Notes: generated by a model not told the origin, from the sequence alone. A DNA stretch of 64,000 nt from Cronobacter turicensis z3032 (GCA_000027065.2 FN543093.2:3662074-3726073); one strand, 5' to 3'; numbered from the stretch's first letter, positions 7,252 to 18,665 are shown. Numbers and translations: made by a program.

Positions 7252-8679
7252 TTAACTGTTCTTCTGGATCTTCTTAATGATATTGGTGGTCGAGCAGCCA
7301 TCTTCAAAGTTCAGCACCATGACCTCCCCGCCGTTGGCCCACACCTCTTTGCTGCCTGCGATATCTTCAGGCTTATAGTCGCCGCCTTTGACCAGCAGAT
7401 CCGGCAGGATTTCGCTGATAAGCCGCTGCGGCGTGTCTTCTTCAAACGGCACCACCCAGTCGACCGCTTCCAGCGCGGCCAGCACAATCATGCGCTGCTC
7501 CTGCGGGTTTACCGGACGGGTTTCGCCTTTCAGGCGTCGGGTGGAGGCATCACTGTTGACCGCCACAATCAGACGGTCGCCGAGTTTGCGGGCATTCGCC
7601 AGATACGAGACGTGGCCTGCGTGAAGAATGTCGAACACGCCGTTGGTCATCACCACTTTCTCGCCGCGCTTGCGCGCCGCCAGCACGGCTTCTTTCAGCG
7701 CCGCTTCGCTCATCACGCCAAAGCCGGTTTCCGAGCGCCCGCGCACGGCGTTTTCCAGTTCCACCGGCGATACGGTTGACGTACCGAGCTTGCCGACCAC
7801 CACGCCCGCCGCAGCGTTCGCGAAGAAGCAGGCTTCTTCCAGCGAATTGCCGGACGCCAGCGTCGCCGCCAGCACGCCAATCACGGTATCGCCCGCGCCG
7901 GTCACGTCATAGACTTCCTGCGCCTGCGTCGGCAGGTGGAACGGCGCTTTGCCCGGTTGCAGCAGCGTCATGCCCTGTTCCGAGCGGGTCACCAGCAGCG
8001 CGCTGAGATCGAAATCGGCGATGATTTTCATGCCGCGCTCGACAATCTCCTGCTCGTTTTTGCATTTGCCCGCCACCGCTTCGAATTCAGACAGGTTCGG
8101 CGTCAGCAGCGTGGCGCCACGATAGCGCTCGAAATCGGTGCCTTTGGGATCGATAAGTACCGGAACGCCCGCGTTACGCGCCAGCTGGATCATCTGCTGG
8201 ACGCTTGCGAGCGCGCCTTTGGCGTAGTCAGAAAGCACCAGCGCGCCGATCTGCCCCAGCGCCTGGTTGATGCGCTCGTGCAGCGGCTCGGGATCGACCC
8301 CGTCGAAGCCCTCCTCGAAATCAAGGCGAATCAGCTGCTGGTTGCGCGACAGCACGCGCAGCTTGGTGATGGTCGGGTGCGTCGGCACTGACACGAAATC
8401 ACACTTCACGTTCACCTGTGAGAGTGACTGGCTGAGCGCGCGCGCCGCGTCGTCAATGCCGGTCAGGCCGACCAGGCGCGAACTGGCCCCGAGAGACGCG
8501 ATGTTCATCGCCACGTTCGCCGCGCCGCCCGGGCGCTCTTCGATGGTTTCCACTTTCACGACCGGCACCGGCGCTTCCGGCGAAATGCGGCTCGTCGGGC
8601 CATACCAGTAGCGGTCCAGCATCACATCACCTACTACCATGACGCCTGCGCGTTCAAAATCGGGCAGCGTTACTTTCAT
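7252..8679 (-). CDS. hldE: Bifunctional heptose-7-phosphate kinase / heptose-1-phosphate adenylyltransferase HldE
   Basis: HldE makes ADP-D-glycero-beta-D-manno-heptose, the precursor of the inner core of lipopolysaccharide. The 475-residue protein has an N-terminal ribokinase-fold domain (SPEAPVPVVKVE; catalytic block DVTGAGDT) and a C-terminal nucleotidyltransferase domain with GVFDILHAGHVSYL (HxGH motif) and later VKGGDYKPEDI. I start at MKVTLPDFERAG (ATG 8677-8679, preceded by AGGAG) because the longer open frame upstream shows no homology. It is the last gene of the ygiF-glnE-hldE set. Confidence 0.96.
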   Translation of the reverse strand: MKVTLPDFERAGVMVVGDVMLDRYWYGPTSRISPEAPVPVVKVETIEERPGGAANVAMNIASLGASSRLVGLTGIDDAARALSQSLSQVNVKCDFVSVPTHPTITKLRVLSRNQQLIRLDFEEGFDGVDPEPLHERINQALGQIGALVLSDYAKGALASVQQMIQLARNAGVPVLIDPKGTDFERYRGATLLTPNLSEFEAVAGKCKNEQEIVERGMKIIADFDLSALLVTRSEQGMTLLQPGKAPFHLPTQAQEVYDVTGAGDTVIGVLAATLASGNSLEEACFFANAAAGVVVGKLGTSTVSPVELENAVRGRSETGFGVMSEAALKEAVLAARKRGEKVVMTNGVFDILHAGHVSYLANARKLGDRLIVAVNSDASTRRLKGETRPVNPQEQRMIVLAALEAVDWVVPFEEDTPQRLISEILPDLLVKGGDYKPEDIAGSKEVWANGGEVMVLNFEDGCSTTNIIKKIQKNS

Positions 8680-8746
8680 TCCTGACTCTCCTGAGAGACA
8701 CCAAAATTTGCGCGCGATGATAGCACAGTTACGCGCAATCGCACGG

Positions 8747-11584
8747 TTACGCCGGGGCCAGCCAGCGCCGCCAGCTGTCGCGCACCTGTTCGCGCTCGGG
8801 CCCGAACGCCGTCTGCGCCACATGCCCTGGCTGTTCCTGCAAGGCCAGATGGTGCAGTTCATCGCGAAGGGTGACATAGGCGTGCGTGAGCGCTTTCGCT
8901 TCGTCCTCGCGCATAATGTCGTGCTGCGCCAGTAGTTCAAGAATACGCACATTATCGGACCAGCGCGTCAGCTTCGGCTGCTCCGGCGCGTAGCGCAGCA
9001 CCAGATACTGCGTAATAAATTCGATATCCGTAATGCCGCCTTCATCGGCTTTGATATCAAACCGATCGCGGTATTTATTGCCCAGGTGCGCGCGCATTTT
9101 TTCGCGCATCTCGCGCACGTCGGTTTGCAGCTTGTCGTTGTCGCGCGGGGTGGCGAGCACCTCACGGCGAATGGCGTCAAACTGCGCCTGCAGCGGCCTG
9201 TCGCCGTAGACGACGCGGGCGCGCACCAGCGCCTGATGCTCCCACGTCCAGGCCTCGTTTTTCTGGTAATCGGCGAACGCTTGCGCGGTAGTCACCAGCA
9301 TCCCGGCCGCGCCGGACGGGCGCAGACGGGCGTCCACTTCATAGAGAATGCCGGACGACGTGCGGGTGCTGAAGAGATGCATAATGCGTTGCGCCAGGCG
9401 CAGATAGAACTGGCGCCCGTCGATCTCGCGCTCGCCGTCGGTCATCACATCCGCCGGACAGTCGTGCAGGAAGACTAAATCAAGATCGGAGCTGTAGCCG
9501 AGCTCCCAGCCGCCAAGTTTGCCATAGCCCACCACCGCGAAACCGCGGCCGTCGCGTTCGCGCAGATGCGTCGGCTGGCCGTAGCGCGCCACCATATGGC
9601 CCCACGCCTGCTGTACCACCGCGTCGATGATTGCCTCGGCAAGCCAGGTTAAGTGATCGCTCACTTTCATCACCGGCAGCGTACCGGCGATATCCGCCGC
9701 GGCCACACGCAGCAGTTGCGCCTGTTTAAACTGCCGCAACGCCTCAAGCTGTTGTTCTTCGTCGTCATCCGGCACGCGCAGCAGATACTGGCGCAGTTCA
9801 TCGCGGTAGGCATCCATCGCCGTCGGCTGATAGAGCGTATTCGGATCGAGCAGTTCATCAAGCAGCAGCGGATAGCGCGCCAGCTGGCTTGCGACCATCG
9901 GCGAGGCGGCGCACAGGCGGATTAAGTGCTTCAGCGCGCCGGGATATTCGCTTAACAGCTCAAGATAAGTGGTGCGCGTAACGATGCCGGTCAGCAGCGG
10001 CGTCACGCGGGAGAGCGCCAGCGCCGCGTCGTCAGGACTTGCGCAGACGGCACTCAGCAGGGGCGGCATCAGGTTATCGAGCACCTGACGCCCGCGCGGG
10101 CCAATGGTGCGCTTTTCGGTCTCTTTGCGAAAATCCGCGAGCGTCGCGAGGAACCGCATCCGGCCTTCCGCCCCTAACGCGCTCAGCACCGGCGCGTCGT
10201 CGTCGGCATCCAGCGCGTCATGCCACAGCTCGCGCCAGCCTTCGTTCAGCGCCTCTTCGCCTGTGCCCGGCTCTTCATCGCCGATAAGCTCGTTAAACAC
10301 GCGGCGCACGCCCGCCATATGGCGCTCCAGCCGCGCGCTGAGCGCCTCCCAGCGCTCTTCGTCCATCGCCCACGCCAGACGCGCGCGGTTCAGCGCGTCG
10401 CCCGGCAGCGTCTGGGTTTGTTCATCGTTAATGCTTTGCAGCAGGTTTTCGAGACGCCGCAGGAAGAGATAGGCGTCCCGCAGGCAGGCGGCGTCGCCAG
10501 CGGAAAGCAGATGCAGATGTTCAATCGCCTCAAGCGTCGGCAGCAGCGAGCGCTGCTGTAAGGACGGCTCGCGCCCGCCGCGGATCAGCTGGAACACCTG
10601 GACGATAAATTCGGTTTCGCGAATACCGCCCGCGCCGAGTTTGATGTTATCGGTCAGCCCCCGGCGGCGCACCTCGCGGGCAATCATGCCCTTCATATTT
10701 CGCAGCGACTGAATCACGCTGAAATCGATATAGCGGCGGAAGATGAATGGCCGCAGCATGGCGCGCAACTCCTGGCTCCAGGCGTCGTCGGTGTCGCCCA
10801 TGATGCGCGCTTTCACCATCGCGTAGCGCTCCCAGTCGCGCCCCTGCTCCTGGTAGTAATCCTCAAGCGCGGCGAAGCTCAGCACCAGCGGGCCGCTGTC
10901 GCCGAACGGGCGCAGGCGCATGTCCACGCGGTAGACAAAACCGTCCTGCGTGGGCTGGTCGAGCGCTTTAATGAGCCGCTGGCCAAGACGCGTGAAAAAC
11001 TGGGCATTATCCAGCTCGCGCCGGCCGCCCTGCGTCGAGCCGCCTTCCGGCCAGGCGAAGATAAGATCGATATCCGAAGAAAAGTTGAGCTCGCCGCCGC
11101 CAAGTTTCCCCATACCGAGGATCATCAGCGGCTGTGGGACGCCCTGCGCGTTGCATGGCGTGCCCCATTCGCGACAGCAGGCGGCGTAAAGCCAGTCGCG
11201 CGCAGCGACGATAAGGGTTTCCGCAAGCTGGCTGAGCTGCGTGAGCGTTTGCTGCGTGGTGGCCTGTTTCAGCGTCTGCGACCAGGCGATCCGCGTCATC
11301 ATCCGGCGGCGGAACTGGCGCAGCGCGCGCATCAGCGCCGCCTCGTCGTTAACGTCCGCAAGCGCTGTCTGCAGCCAGGCGGGGTAATGCTGCCACTCGT
11401 CAGGCACAGGCGGCGCGGCTTCCAGCTCGTTCAGCCATTCCGGGCGCGCGCTGAGCGCCTCGCGCACGAAATCGCTGAAGGTCAGCACCGCGCGCGCCTC
11501 ATCGCTGAGTGCGGCGGTATCAAAAGGCAGCCGCTCCACCACGGCTTGCCAGTGCTGTTGCAAAGGGAGGGAGAGCGGCGTCAT
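8747..11584 (-). CDS. glnE: Glutamine synthetase adenylyltransferase/deadenylylase GlnE
   Basis: GlnE adenylylates GlnA when nitrogen is plentiful and removes AMP when it is scarce, under control of PII and glutamine. The 945-residue protein has the expected two nucleotidyltransferase domains: the N-terminal deadenylylase with GMGKLGGGELNFSSDIDLIF and the C-terminal adenylyltransferase with GYGKLGGWELGYSSDLDLVF. Both keep the two metal-binding Asp residues. The length matches E. coli (946). It lies 19 bases after ygiF and 67 bases before hldE on the same strand, so the three are likely cotranscribed. Confidence 0.97.
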   Translation of the reverse strand: MTPLSLPLQQHWQAVVERLPFDTAALSDEARAVLTFSDFVREALSARPEWLNELEAAPPVPDEWQHYPAWLQTALADVNDEAALMRALRQFRRRMMTRIAWSQTLKQATTQQTLTQLSQLAETLIVAARDWLYAACCREWGTPCNAQGVPQPLMILGMGKLGGGELNFSSDIDLIFAWPEGGSTQGGRRELDNAQFFTRLGQRLIKALDQPTQDGFVYRVDMRLRPFGDSGPLVLSFAALEDYYQEQGRDWERYAMVKARIMGDTDDAWSQELRAMLRPFIFRRYIDFSVIQSLRNMKGMIAREVRRRGLTDNIKLGAGGIRETEFIVQVFQLIRGGREPSLQQRSLLPTLEAIEHLHLLSAGDAACLRDAYLFLRRLENLLQSINDEQTQTLPGDALNRARLAWAMDEERWEALSARLERHMAGVRRVFNELIGDEEPGTGEEALNEGWRELWHDALDADDDAPVLSALGAEGRMRFLATLADFRKETEKRTIGPRGRQVLDNLMPPLLSAVCASPDDAALALSRVTPLLTGIVTRTTYLELLSEYPGALKHLIRLCAASPMVASQLARYPLLLDELLDPNTLYQPTAMDAYRDELRQYLLRVPDDDEEQQLEALRQFKQAQLLRVAAADIAGTLPVMKVSDHLTWLAEAIIDAVVQQAWGHMVARYGQPTHLRERDGRGFAVVGYGKLGGWELGYSSDLDLVFLHDCPADVMTDGEREIDGRQFYLRLAQRIMHLFSTRTSSGILYEVDARLRPSGAAGMLVTTAQAFADYQKNEAWTWEHQALVRARVVYGDRPLQAQFDAIRREVLATPRDNDKLQTDVREMREKMRAHLGNKYRDRFDIKADEGGITDIEFITQYLVLRYAPEQPKLTRWSDNVRILELLAQHDIMREDEAKALTHAYVTLRDELHHLALQEQPGHVAQTAFGPEREQVRDSWRRWLAPA

Positions 11585-11603
11585 GCGGGTTTCCTGTGGT
11601 TAT

Positions 11604-12905
11604 TTACACTTTCCCGCTGTGCCGCCAGAACGGCGCCTGCGAGATAGCCTCATTGCGGAAGTGTTCAATTTCAATGCGCTGGCCGGTTTCGATGGCGTGA
11701 CGCAGCCCCTGCCAGTTATCGAGCCAGAACAGCGCGACGGTTTCGTTATAGACGCCCGCCAGCAGACGCAGCGCGTCCAGTTCGCGCGAAAGACGCGGCA
11801 GTTGATCAACGTAGCGGTCGCCGAGCGGCTGGCCAAACGCGGCTTTCAGCTCGGCGGCGTGACGCGAGAGGTTAATATCGGCAAAGCGTTTCCAGGAATC
11901 CGCCATCTTCTGACGGCCCTTTTCATCAAGGAAAGGCTGCCAGCCGCGGAAGATCAGCCATTCGGTGAGCGCCAGGCGCGCAGAGGCCTGAATAGCGCTG
12001 AAAGCAACCGTCTGGGCCGACGCGTCGGTCGCAAGCGTCGCCTCGCACTGGGTCAGCAGGTCACGTAAGCGAGTACTCGCTTTTCGGGGAACGATGCCGC
12101 CGAACAACGCCAGCGTATGGCGTACCAGCGCAATCGCCTCTCGCACCTGCTGCTTCGCTTTGTCGTTACCACGCAGCCACAGCTCGTCGTGGTACAGCCA
12201 GTGATCGAGCGCCCACTCCAGCGACGCTTCAAGCCCCTGTTCGACAGTCATTTTCGCAGGCGCTTTAAGGAGCGTGAGCGGACGCAGCGGGCGTTCAGGA
12301 TTCCCCTGCGCCAGGTGATAACCGCGCGCCGCTTTGCTGAGGCTCCCCTGACGCAGGCCCGGTTTCGCGACCAGCTGACGGGCGAACTTCAGTACGTCGG
12401 CCGCCTCGCCCTGAAGCAGTTCCAGCTCCAGCTCGCAAATAGGCTCCGCCAGCTCGCCGGCTTTCACTTCGCCGCGATCAAGCGCCAGCTCAATGCGGCT
12501 TTCACCGTAAGTAACCACCCACTTTTCACGCGCGAAATCGGTGCTGAACAGCGGCTGCACCGCCGCCTGCAACGTCTCGGGCGACAGCCCTTCGGGCCAG
12601 ACTTCCGCCGGAAAGCGCGTGAGCGCAAGCTCCGGGGATTCCAGCGCGACATTATATTCCGGACGCTGATGCAGCCCGCCGGTCGTGCGGCCAGCCACTT
12701 TCATGGTCATCTCATAACGGCCATTATCGCCGCGAACGCGCAGCCCCATATCGTGACGGCGCAACTGGTTGTCCGCGGTTTCGTAATAGATGTTGAGCAG
12801 CTGGCGCGGGTCGCTGTGTTCGGCCTCAAGGGCATTCAGCGCGGCGCGCAGCGCGTCAATCTGTTCGGGGTCGACGATAAATTTGAGTTCGATTTCCTGA
12901 GCCAT
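11604..12905 (-). CDS. ygiF: Inorganic triphosphatase YgiF (CYTH-CHAD)
   Basis: The 433-residue protein has an N-terminal CYTH domain with the signature ExExK as EIELK at residues 4-8, forming part of the metal-triphosphate tunnel, and a C-terminal His-rich helical CHAD domain expected to bind polyphosphate. E. coli YgiF is a tripolyphosphate hydrolase. The start ATG at 12903-12905 is the residue-1 Met of the E. coli protein. It heads the ygiF-glnE-hldE operon; the 250-base gap to ygiM presumably holds divergent promoters. Confidence 0.94.
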   Translation of the reverse strand: MAQEIELKFIVDPEQIDALRAALNALEAEHSDPRQLLNIYYETADNQLRRHDMGLRVRGDNGRYEMTMKVAGRTTGGLHQRPEYNVALESPELALTRFPAEVWPEGLSPETLQAAVQPLFSTDFAREKWVVTYGESRIELALDRGEVKAGELAEPICELELELLQGEAADVLKFARQLVAKPGLRQGSLSKAARGYHLAQGNPERPLRPLTLLKAPAKMTVEQGLEASLEWALDHWLYHDELWLRGNDKAKQQVREAIALVRHTLALFGGIVPRKASTRLRDLLTQCEATLATDASAQTVAFSAIQASARLALTEWLIFRGWQPFLDEKGRQKMADSWKRFADINLSRHAAELKAAFGQPLGDRYVDQLPRLSRELDALRLLAGVYNETVALFWLDNWQGLRHAIETGQRIEIEHFRNEAISQAPFWRHSGKV

Positions 12906-13155
12906 GTCTCTGCTTTACTCGTTGAGTCACACTGAAGAAAACTCCAGCGAACTTAATAGCCTGGTATCTGTCAGTAGATAGTATTTTGCGAAAAATTGCC
13001 ATGTTTGAGGCTTTTTGACGCCATCAAAATACGAAATTTGCCGCGGTGGCAGGCGACAGGCTGACCAGGAAGATTCCCATTCAGGTTTACGCTTTGCATC
13101 GTCAGACTGATGCCACTACTATCGTTCCACTTTCAACGACAATAACGACCAACTG

Positions 13156-13770
13156 ATGCACAAATTACGTCTGATTTGCCTTTCCCTGCTTGCGCTTAGC
13201 GTCACTTTCCAGGCCGTTGCCGAAGAAAAACGCTATGTCTCGGATGAACTCAACACCTGGGTGCGTAGCGGCCCCGGTGACAATTACCGCCTGGTCGGCA
13301 CGGTCAATGCCGGCGAAGAAGTCGCACTGCTCGAAAGTAACGGCAAATATGGACAGATTCGTGATACCAGTGGCCGCACATCGTGGATCCCGCTGGAGCA
13401 GCTGAAAAGCGAGCCCAGCCTGCGCACCCGCGTGCCGGAGCTGGAAAATCAGGTCAAAACCCTGACCGATAAACTGACGAATATCGACACCACCTGGAAT
13501 CAGCGCACGGCGGAGATGCAAAAGAAAGTCGCCGCCAGCGACGGCATCATTAACGGCCTGAAAGATGAGAATCAGAAGCTCAGAAACGAGCTTATCGTGG
13601 CGCAGAAGAAAGTAAACGCCGCCAATATTCAGATCGATGATAAACAGCGCACCATCATCATGCAGTGGTTTATGTATGGCGGCGGCGTGCTGGGCGTCGG
13701 CCTGCTGCTCGGTTTACTGCTGCCGCACATGATCCCAAGCCGCAAGCGCAAAGACCGCTGGATGAACTAA
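13156..13770 (+). CDS. ygiM: YgiM, SH3-domain membrane protein
   Basis: The 204-residue protein has a cleavable signal peptide (ending AVA-EEKRYV), a bacterial SH3 domain (roughly residues 25-95, with WVRSGPGDNYRLVGT), a coiled coil (about 95-165) and one transmembrane helix near the C-terminus (YGGGVLGVGLLLGLLLPHM) followed by a basic RKRKDR tail. The layout implies a periplasmic SH3 domain tethered to the inner membrane. This matches E. coli YgiM; its precise role is not established. It precedes cca by 95 bases with a terminator between. Confidence 0.92.
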   Translation: MHKLRLICLSLLALSVTFQAVAEEKRYVSDELNTWVRSGPGDNYRLVGTVNAGEEVALLESNGKYGQIRDTSGRTSWIPLEQLKSEPSLRTRVPELENQVKTLTDKLTNIDTTWNQRTAEMQKKVAASDGIINGLKDENQKLRNELIVAQKKVNAANIQIDDKQRTIIMQWFMYGGGVLGVGLLLGLLLPHMIPSRKRKDRWMN

Positions 13771-13777
13771 ACCGCTC

Positions 13778-13800
13778 AGGGCAGCGCCCGCTGCCCTTTT
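13778..13800 (+). terminator. Intrinsic terminator after ygiM
   Basis: AGGGCAGC (13778-13785) and GCTGCCCT (13790-13797) form an 8-bp stem with a 4-base loop, followed by T residues, 7 bases after the ygiM stop. Confidence 0.8.
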
Positions 13801-13865
13801 CACTCACCATCTCCTCTACACTTAACGTATTATCTGTCGGCTAAATCGATGTCGGAGTGGAATGC

Positions 13866-15113
13866 GTGAAGAGTTATCTGGTTGGTGGTGCGGTGCGTGA
13901 TGCCCTGTTAGGGCTGCCGGTAAAGGACAAAGACTGGGTGGTCGTGGGCGCCACGCCCGCCCAGATGCTGGAGCTTGGGTATCAGCAGGTCGGCAAAGAT
14001 TTTCCTGTGTTTCTGCACCCGCAAACCCATGAAGAGTACGCGCTGGCGCGCACCGAGCGGAAATCCGGCCAGGGTTATACCGGCTTTACCTGCTATGCCG
14101 CGCCGGACGTGACGCTGGAGCAGGATTTACAGCGCCGCGATCTCACCATTAACGCCATCGCTCAGGACGACTGCGGCGAATTTATCGACCCTTACCACGG
14201 CCGCGACGATCTAAAAGCGCGCCTGCTGCGCCATGTCTCCCCCGCGTTTAACGAAGATCCGCTGCGCGTGCTGCGCGTGGCCCGCTTCGCCGCGCGTTAC
14301 GCTCACCTCGGGTTTCGCATCGCGCCGGAAACGCTGGCGCTGATGCGCGAGATGGCGGAGAACGGCGAACTGGAACACCTGACGCCGGAGCGCGTCTGGA
14401 AAGAAACGGAAAGCGCGCTGACCACCCGTAACCCGCAAATCTACTTCCTGATGCTGCGCGAGTGCGGCGCGCTGAAAGTGCTGTTCCCGGAAGTCGATAA
14501 GCTGTTCGGCGTCCCGGCTCCGGCCAAATGGCACCCTGAAATCGACACCGGCATTCATACGCTGATGACGCTCTCCATGGCCGCGATGTTAAGCCCGGCG
14601 GTGGACGTGCGTTTTGCCGCGCTGTGCCACGATCTCGGTAAAGGCCTGACGCCGCCGCACCTCTGGCCGCGCCATCACGGTCACGGCCCGGCGGGCGTGC
14701 GCCTTGTGGGGCAAGTCTGCCAGCGGCTGCGCGTGCCGAACGACATTCGCGATCTCGCGAAGCTGGTGGCCGAATTCCACGACCTGATTCATACCTTCCC
14801 GGTACTGAAACCGCGCACGATTGTGGGCCTGTTTGATTCAATAGACGCCTGGCGCAAGCCGCAACGCGTTGAGCAGATTGCCATCACCAGCGAAGCGGAC
14901 GTGCGCGGACGCACCGGGTTTGAAGCGAAAGATTATCCGCAGGCGCGGCTGCTGCGCGAAGCGTGGGAAGTGGCGCGCGCGGTATCGCCAAAAGAGGTCG
15001 TAGAAGCTGGCTTTACCGGCCCGGCGATTCGGGAAGAGCTGACAAAACGGCGTATTCGCGCGGTGGCGGCCTGGAAGGAAGCGCGGTGCCCCCAGCCTGC
15101 GGCTGAGGGCTAA
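13866..15113 (+). CDS. cca: Multifunctional CCA-adding enzyme Cca
   Basis: This class II tRNA nucleotidyltransferase adds or repairs the 3' CCA of tRNAs. The N-terminal catalytic block reads YLVGGAVRDALLG followed by the metal-binding KDKDWVV, with RRDLTINAIA downstream. An HD phosphohydrolase domain (LCHDLGKG, then HHGHGP) occupies the C-terminal half, as in E. coli, where it has phosphatase and phosphodiesterase activity. I use the GTG start at 13866 (protein MKSYLVGG, 415 residues) since CGGAG at 13853-13856 is well spaced; the upstream GTG at 13857 would overlap that site. Confidence 0.95.
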   Translation: MKSYLVGGAVRDALLGLPVKDKDWVVVGATPAQMLELGYQQVGKDFPVFLHPQTHEEYALARTERKSGQGYTGFTCYAAPDVTLEQDLQRRDLTINAIAQDDCGEFIDPYHGRDDLKARLLRHVSPAFNEDPLRVLRVARFAARYAHLGFRIAPETLALMREMAENGELEHLTPERVWKETESALTTRNPQIYFLMLRECGALKVLFPEVDKLFGVPAPAKWHPEIDTGIHTLMTLSMAAMLSPAVDVRFAALCHDLGKGLTPPHLWPRHHGHGPAGVRLVGQVCQRLRVPNDIRDLAKLVAEFHDLIHTFPVLKPRTIVGLFDSIDAWRKPQRVEQIAITSEADVRGRTGFEAKDYPQARLLREAWEVARAVSPKEVVEAGFTGPAIREELTKRRIRAVAAWKEARCPQPAAEG

Positions 15114-15118
15114 GACGT

Positions 15119-15937
15119 TTACATGAAGACCGCGTAAACCGCAGCGGCAACGATGAAACGGTAGATCGCGAAAGGAATAAAAGAGATACGCTTGATGATG
15201 TGCAGGAAGGTTTTGATCGCTACCAGCGCCACGACGAAGGCAGTGACAAAACCGACCGCGAACATCGGCAGATCCGCCATCGTCAGGAAGCCCATGCTTT
15301 TATAGAGATCCAGCGCCGTGGCGCCCATCATCATCGGCACGGCGAGCAGGAATGAGAACTCAGAGGCCGCGTAGCGGCTGACGCCCACCAGCATACCGCC
15401 GGAGATAGTCGCGCCGGAGCGCGAGAAGCCCGGCCACAACGCGAGGCACTGGAAGCAGCCGATGAAAAACGCCTGGCGATAAGTCATATCATCAAGCCCC
15501 GGCGCTTTGGGTTCTTTCGGTTTGAACACTTCAGCGATAATCAGCAGCACGCCGCCGACCACCAGCGCATAGGTCACATTGATCGGGTTAAACAGCGATT
15601 TGATGAAATCGTGGAACACCAGGCCAAGCACCACCGCCGGCACCATACCGAGCAGAATGTGAATGAGCGAAAGGCGACCTTTGCCAAGCCCTTCATGCGG
15701 CGGACGCCCGAAGTGAATGCCGATGAGCCCGAACAGGCGACGCCAGAACATCACGACGACCGCCAGAATGGAACCCAACTGGATAACCACCTCAAAGGTT
15801 TTCGCGGTGTCGCCTTCAAACCCCAGCAGGTGGCCCACGATAATCATATGGCCGGTGCTGGAGACCGGCAGGAATTCGGTGAGCCCTTCAACAATGCCCA
15901 GGATCGCCGCCACCAGCAGCGAGTGCATATCAGTCAT
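15119..15937 (-). CDS. uppP: Undecaprenyl-diphosphatase UppP (BacA)
   Basis: UppP dephosphorylates undecaprenyl pyrophosphate to recycle the lipid carrier of peptidoglycan and other envelope glycans; overexpression gives bacitracin resistance. The 272-residue polytopic protein contains the two family motifs: EGLTEFLPVSSTGHM near residue 17 and PGFSRSGATISGG near residue 172. It matches E. coli nearly residue for residue. It converges on cca with only five bases between the stop codons and no visible terminator, so read-through antisense is possible. Confidence 0.97.
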   Translation of the reverse strand: MTDMHSLLVAAILGIVEGLTEFLPVSSTGHMIIVGHLLGFEGDTAKTFEVVIQLGSILAVVVMFWRRLFGLIGIHFGRPPHEGLGKGRLSLIHILLGMVPAVVLGLVFHDFIKSLFNPINVTYALVVGGVLLIIAEVFKPKEPKAPGLDDMTYRQAFFIGCFQCLALWPGFSRSGATISGGMLVGVSRYAASEFSFLLAVPMMMGATALDLYKSMGFLTMADLPMFAVGFVTAFVVALVAIKTFLHIIKRISFIPFAIYRFIVAAAVYAVFM

Positions 15938-16063
15938 TCAGTAAACCCTCGTACCCCAAAAATAAGCGCTAAAAAACGCGGCAGTCAGCGCGACGGCCGC
16001 GTAAGTTCCTGCATTATGACCGGTATACCCGCGTTTGGTTTACTCATTATGAATTTAAATGTT

Positions 16064-16423
16064 TTAATTCGGATTATTGCTACGCTCAATCATTACACCG
16101 ACGTTCGCGGCCTGCGCCACTGCGCCTGGCTTGCTTAATTTGATGCGTACCCAGGGGGCGTTAAAGCGCGTCAGAATGATCTCCGCCACTTCTTCCGCCA
16201 CCCGCTCCACCAGCGCAAAACGACCATTACCGACGTGCTCCAGCACCGCCTGCGTGACGTCGGCGTAGCTCAGACAGTCGCGCACGTCGTCACTCGCGGC
16301 CGCCGCGCGGTTGTCCCAGCCGATTTCGATATCGAACACCAGTTTCTGCTCGATGGTCTGTTCCCAGTCGTAAACGCCAATAGTGGTGATTACCGAAAGT
16401 TGCTCTATAAATACTATGTCCAT
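16064..16423 (-). CDS. folB: Dihydroneopterin aldolase FolB
   Basis: FolB converts 7,8-dihydroneopterin to 6-hydroxymethyl-dihydropterin and glycolaldehyde in folate synthesis. The 119-residue product starts MDIVFIEQLSV and shows family residues in GVYDWEQ (substrate Glu) and SYADVTQAV, and a Lys in VRIKLSKPGAV expected for catalysis. I reject the longer frame (M at 16514-16516) since its extra 31 residues run into the plsY promoter area. It is divergent from plsY, as in E. coli. Confidence 0.94.
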   Translation of the reverse strand: MDIVFIEQLSVITTIGVYDWEQTIEQKLVFDIEIGWDNRAAAASDDVRDCLSYADVTQAVLEHVGNGRFALVERVAEEVAEIILTRFNAPWVRIKLSKPGAVAQAANVGVMIERSNNPN

Positions 16424-16530
16424 CACGGCCCTGCCTGTTTTTAGCCCAGCCGGATACCACTTCCGGCAAAATATGCGTATTATCCACAGATGCAGAGAAT
16501 ACAACGACATTTTCACAACGGAACAGCGTT

Positions 16531-17148
16531 ATGAGTGCAATCGCGCCTGGAATGATCCTCCTCGCGTACCTTTGCGGCTCGATCTCCAGCGCCATTCTGG
16601 TCTGCCGCATCGCAGGTCTCCCCGACCCTCGTGACAGCGGTTCCGGCAACCCCGGAGCGACCAACGTCCTGCGGATTGGCGGCAAGGGAGCAGCCGTAGC
16701 GGTACTGATATTCGACGTGCTGAAAGGCATGCTGCCCGTCTGGGGCGCGTATGCGCTGGGCGTGACGCCGTTCTGGCTGGGGCTTATCGCCATTGCCGCC
16801 TGTCTGGGCCATATCTGGCCGGTCTTTTTCCATTTTCGCGGCGGTAAAGGTGTGGCGACGGCGTTTGGCGCGATTGCGCCTATCGGCTGGGATCTTACCG
16901 GCGTGATGGCCGGCACCTGGTTTCTGACAGTGTTGTTGAGCGGTTACTCGTCACTGGGAGCGATTATCAGCGCGCTGGTGGCGCCGTTTTATGTCTGGTG
17001 GTTTAAACCGCAGTTTACGTTCCCGGTGGCGATGCTCTCCTGTCTTATCCTGCTGCGTCATCACGATAATATTCAGCGCCTGTGGCGCGGCCAGGAAAGT
17101 AAAATCTGGAGCCGGTTTCGCAAAAAGCGGCCACAAAAAAAGGAGTGA
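16531..17148 (+). CDS. plsY: Glycerol-3-phosphate acyltransferase PlsY
   Basis: PlsY transfers acyl from acyl-phosphate to glycerol-3-phosphate, the first step of phospholipid synthesis. The 205-residue inner-membrane protein has five predicted helices and the three conserved motifs: GSISSA with GSGNPGATN (residues 37-45), the GHIWPVFFHFRGGKGVAT block (glycine-rich, about 93-110), and the C-terminal RHHDNIQRL. The length equals E. coli YgiH. Its stop codon lies inside the terminator hairpin. Confidence 0.96.
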   Translation: MSAIAPGMILLAYLCGSISSAILVCRIAGLPDPRDSGSGNPGATNVLRIGGKGAAVAVLIFDVLKGMLPVWGAYALGVTPFWLGLIAIAACLGHIWPVFFHFRGGKGVATAFGAIAPIGWDLTGVMAGTWFLTVLLSGYSSLGAIISALVAPFYVWWFKPQFTFPVAMLSCLILLRHHDNIQRLWRGQESKIWSRFRKKRPQKKE

Positions 17149-17164
17149 TGATTCACTCCTTTTT
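17137..17164. terminator. Bidirectional terminator between plsY and tsaD
   Basis: AAAAAGGAGTGA and TCACTCCTTTTT form a perfect 12-bp inverted repeat with a TGAT loop. The plsY TGA stop is within the left arm. A- and T-tracts on both sides suit termination in both directions for these convergent genes. Confidence 0.9.
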
Positions 17165-17187
17165 CTTTATACCTGTGTGCTGACGCG

Positions 17188-18665
<1,478 letters not shown>

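Noticed and set aside
8680..8952. Long N-terminal extension of HldE
   Set aside because: It lies over the glnE 3' end in another frame and has a Trp/Arg/Cys-rich shadow-like composition; the conserved start is at 8679.
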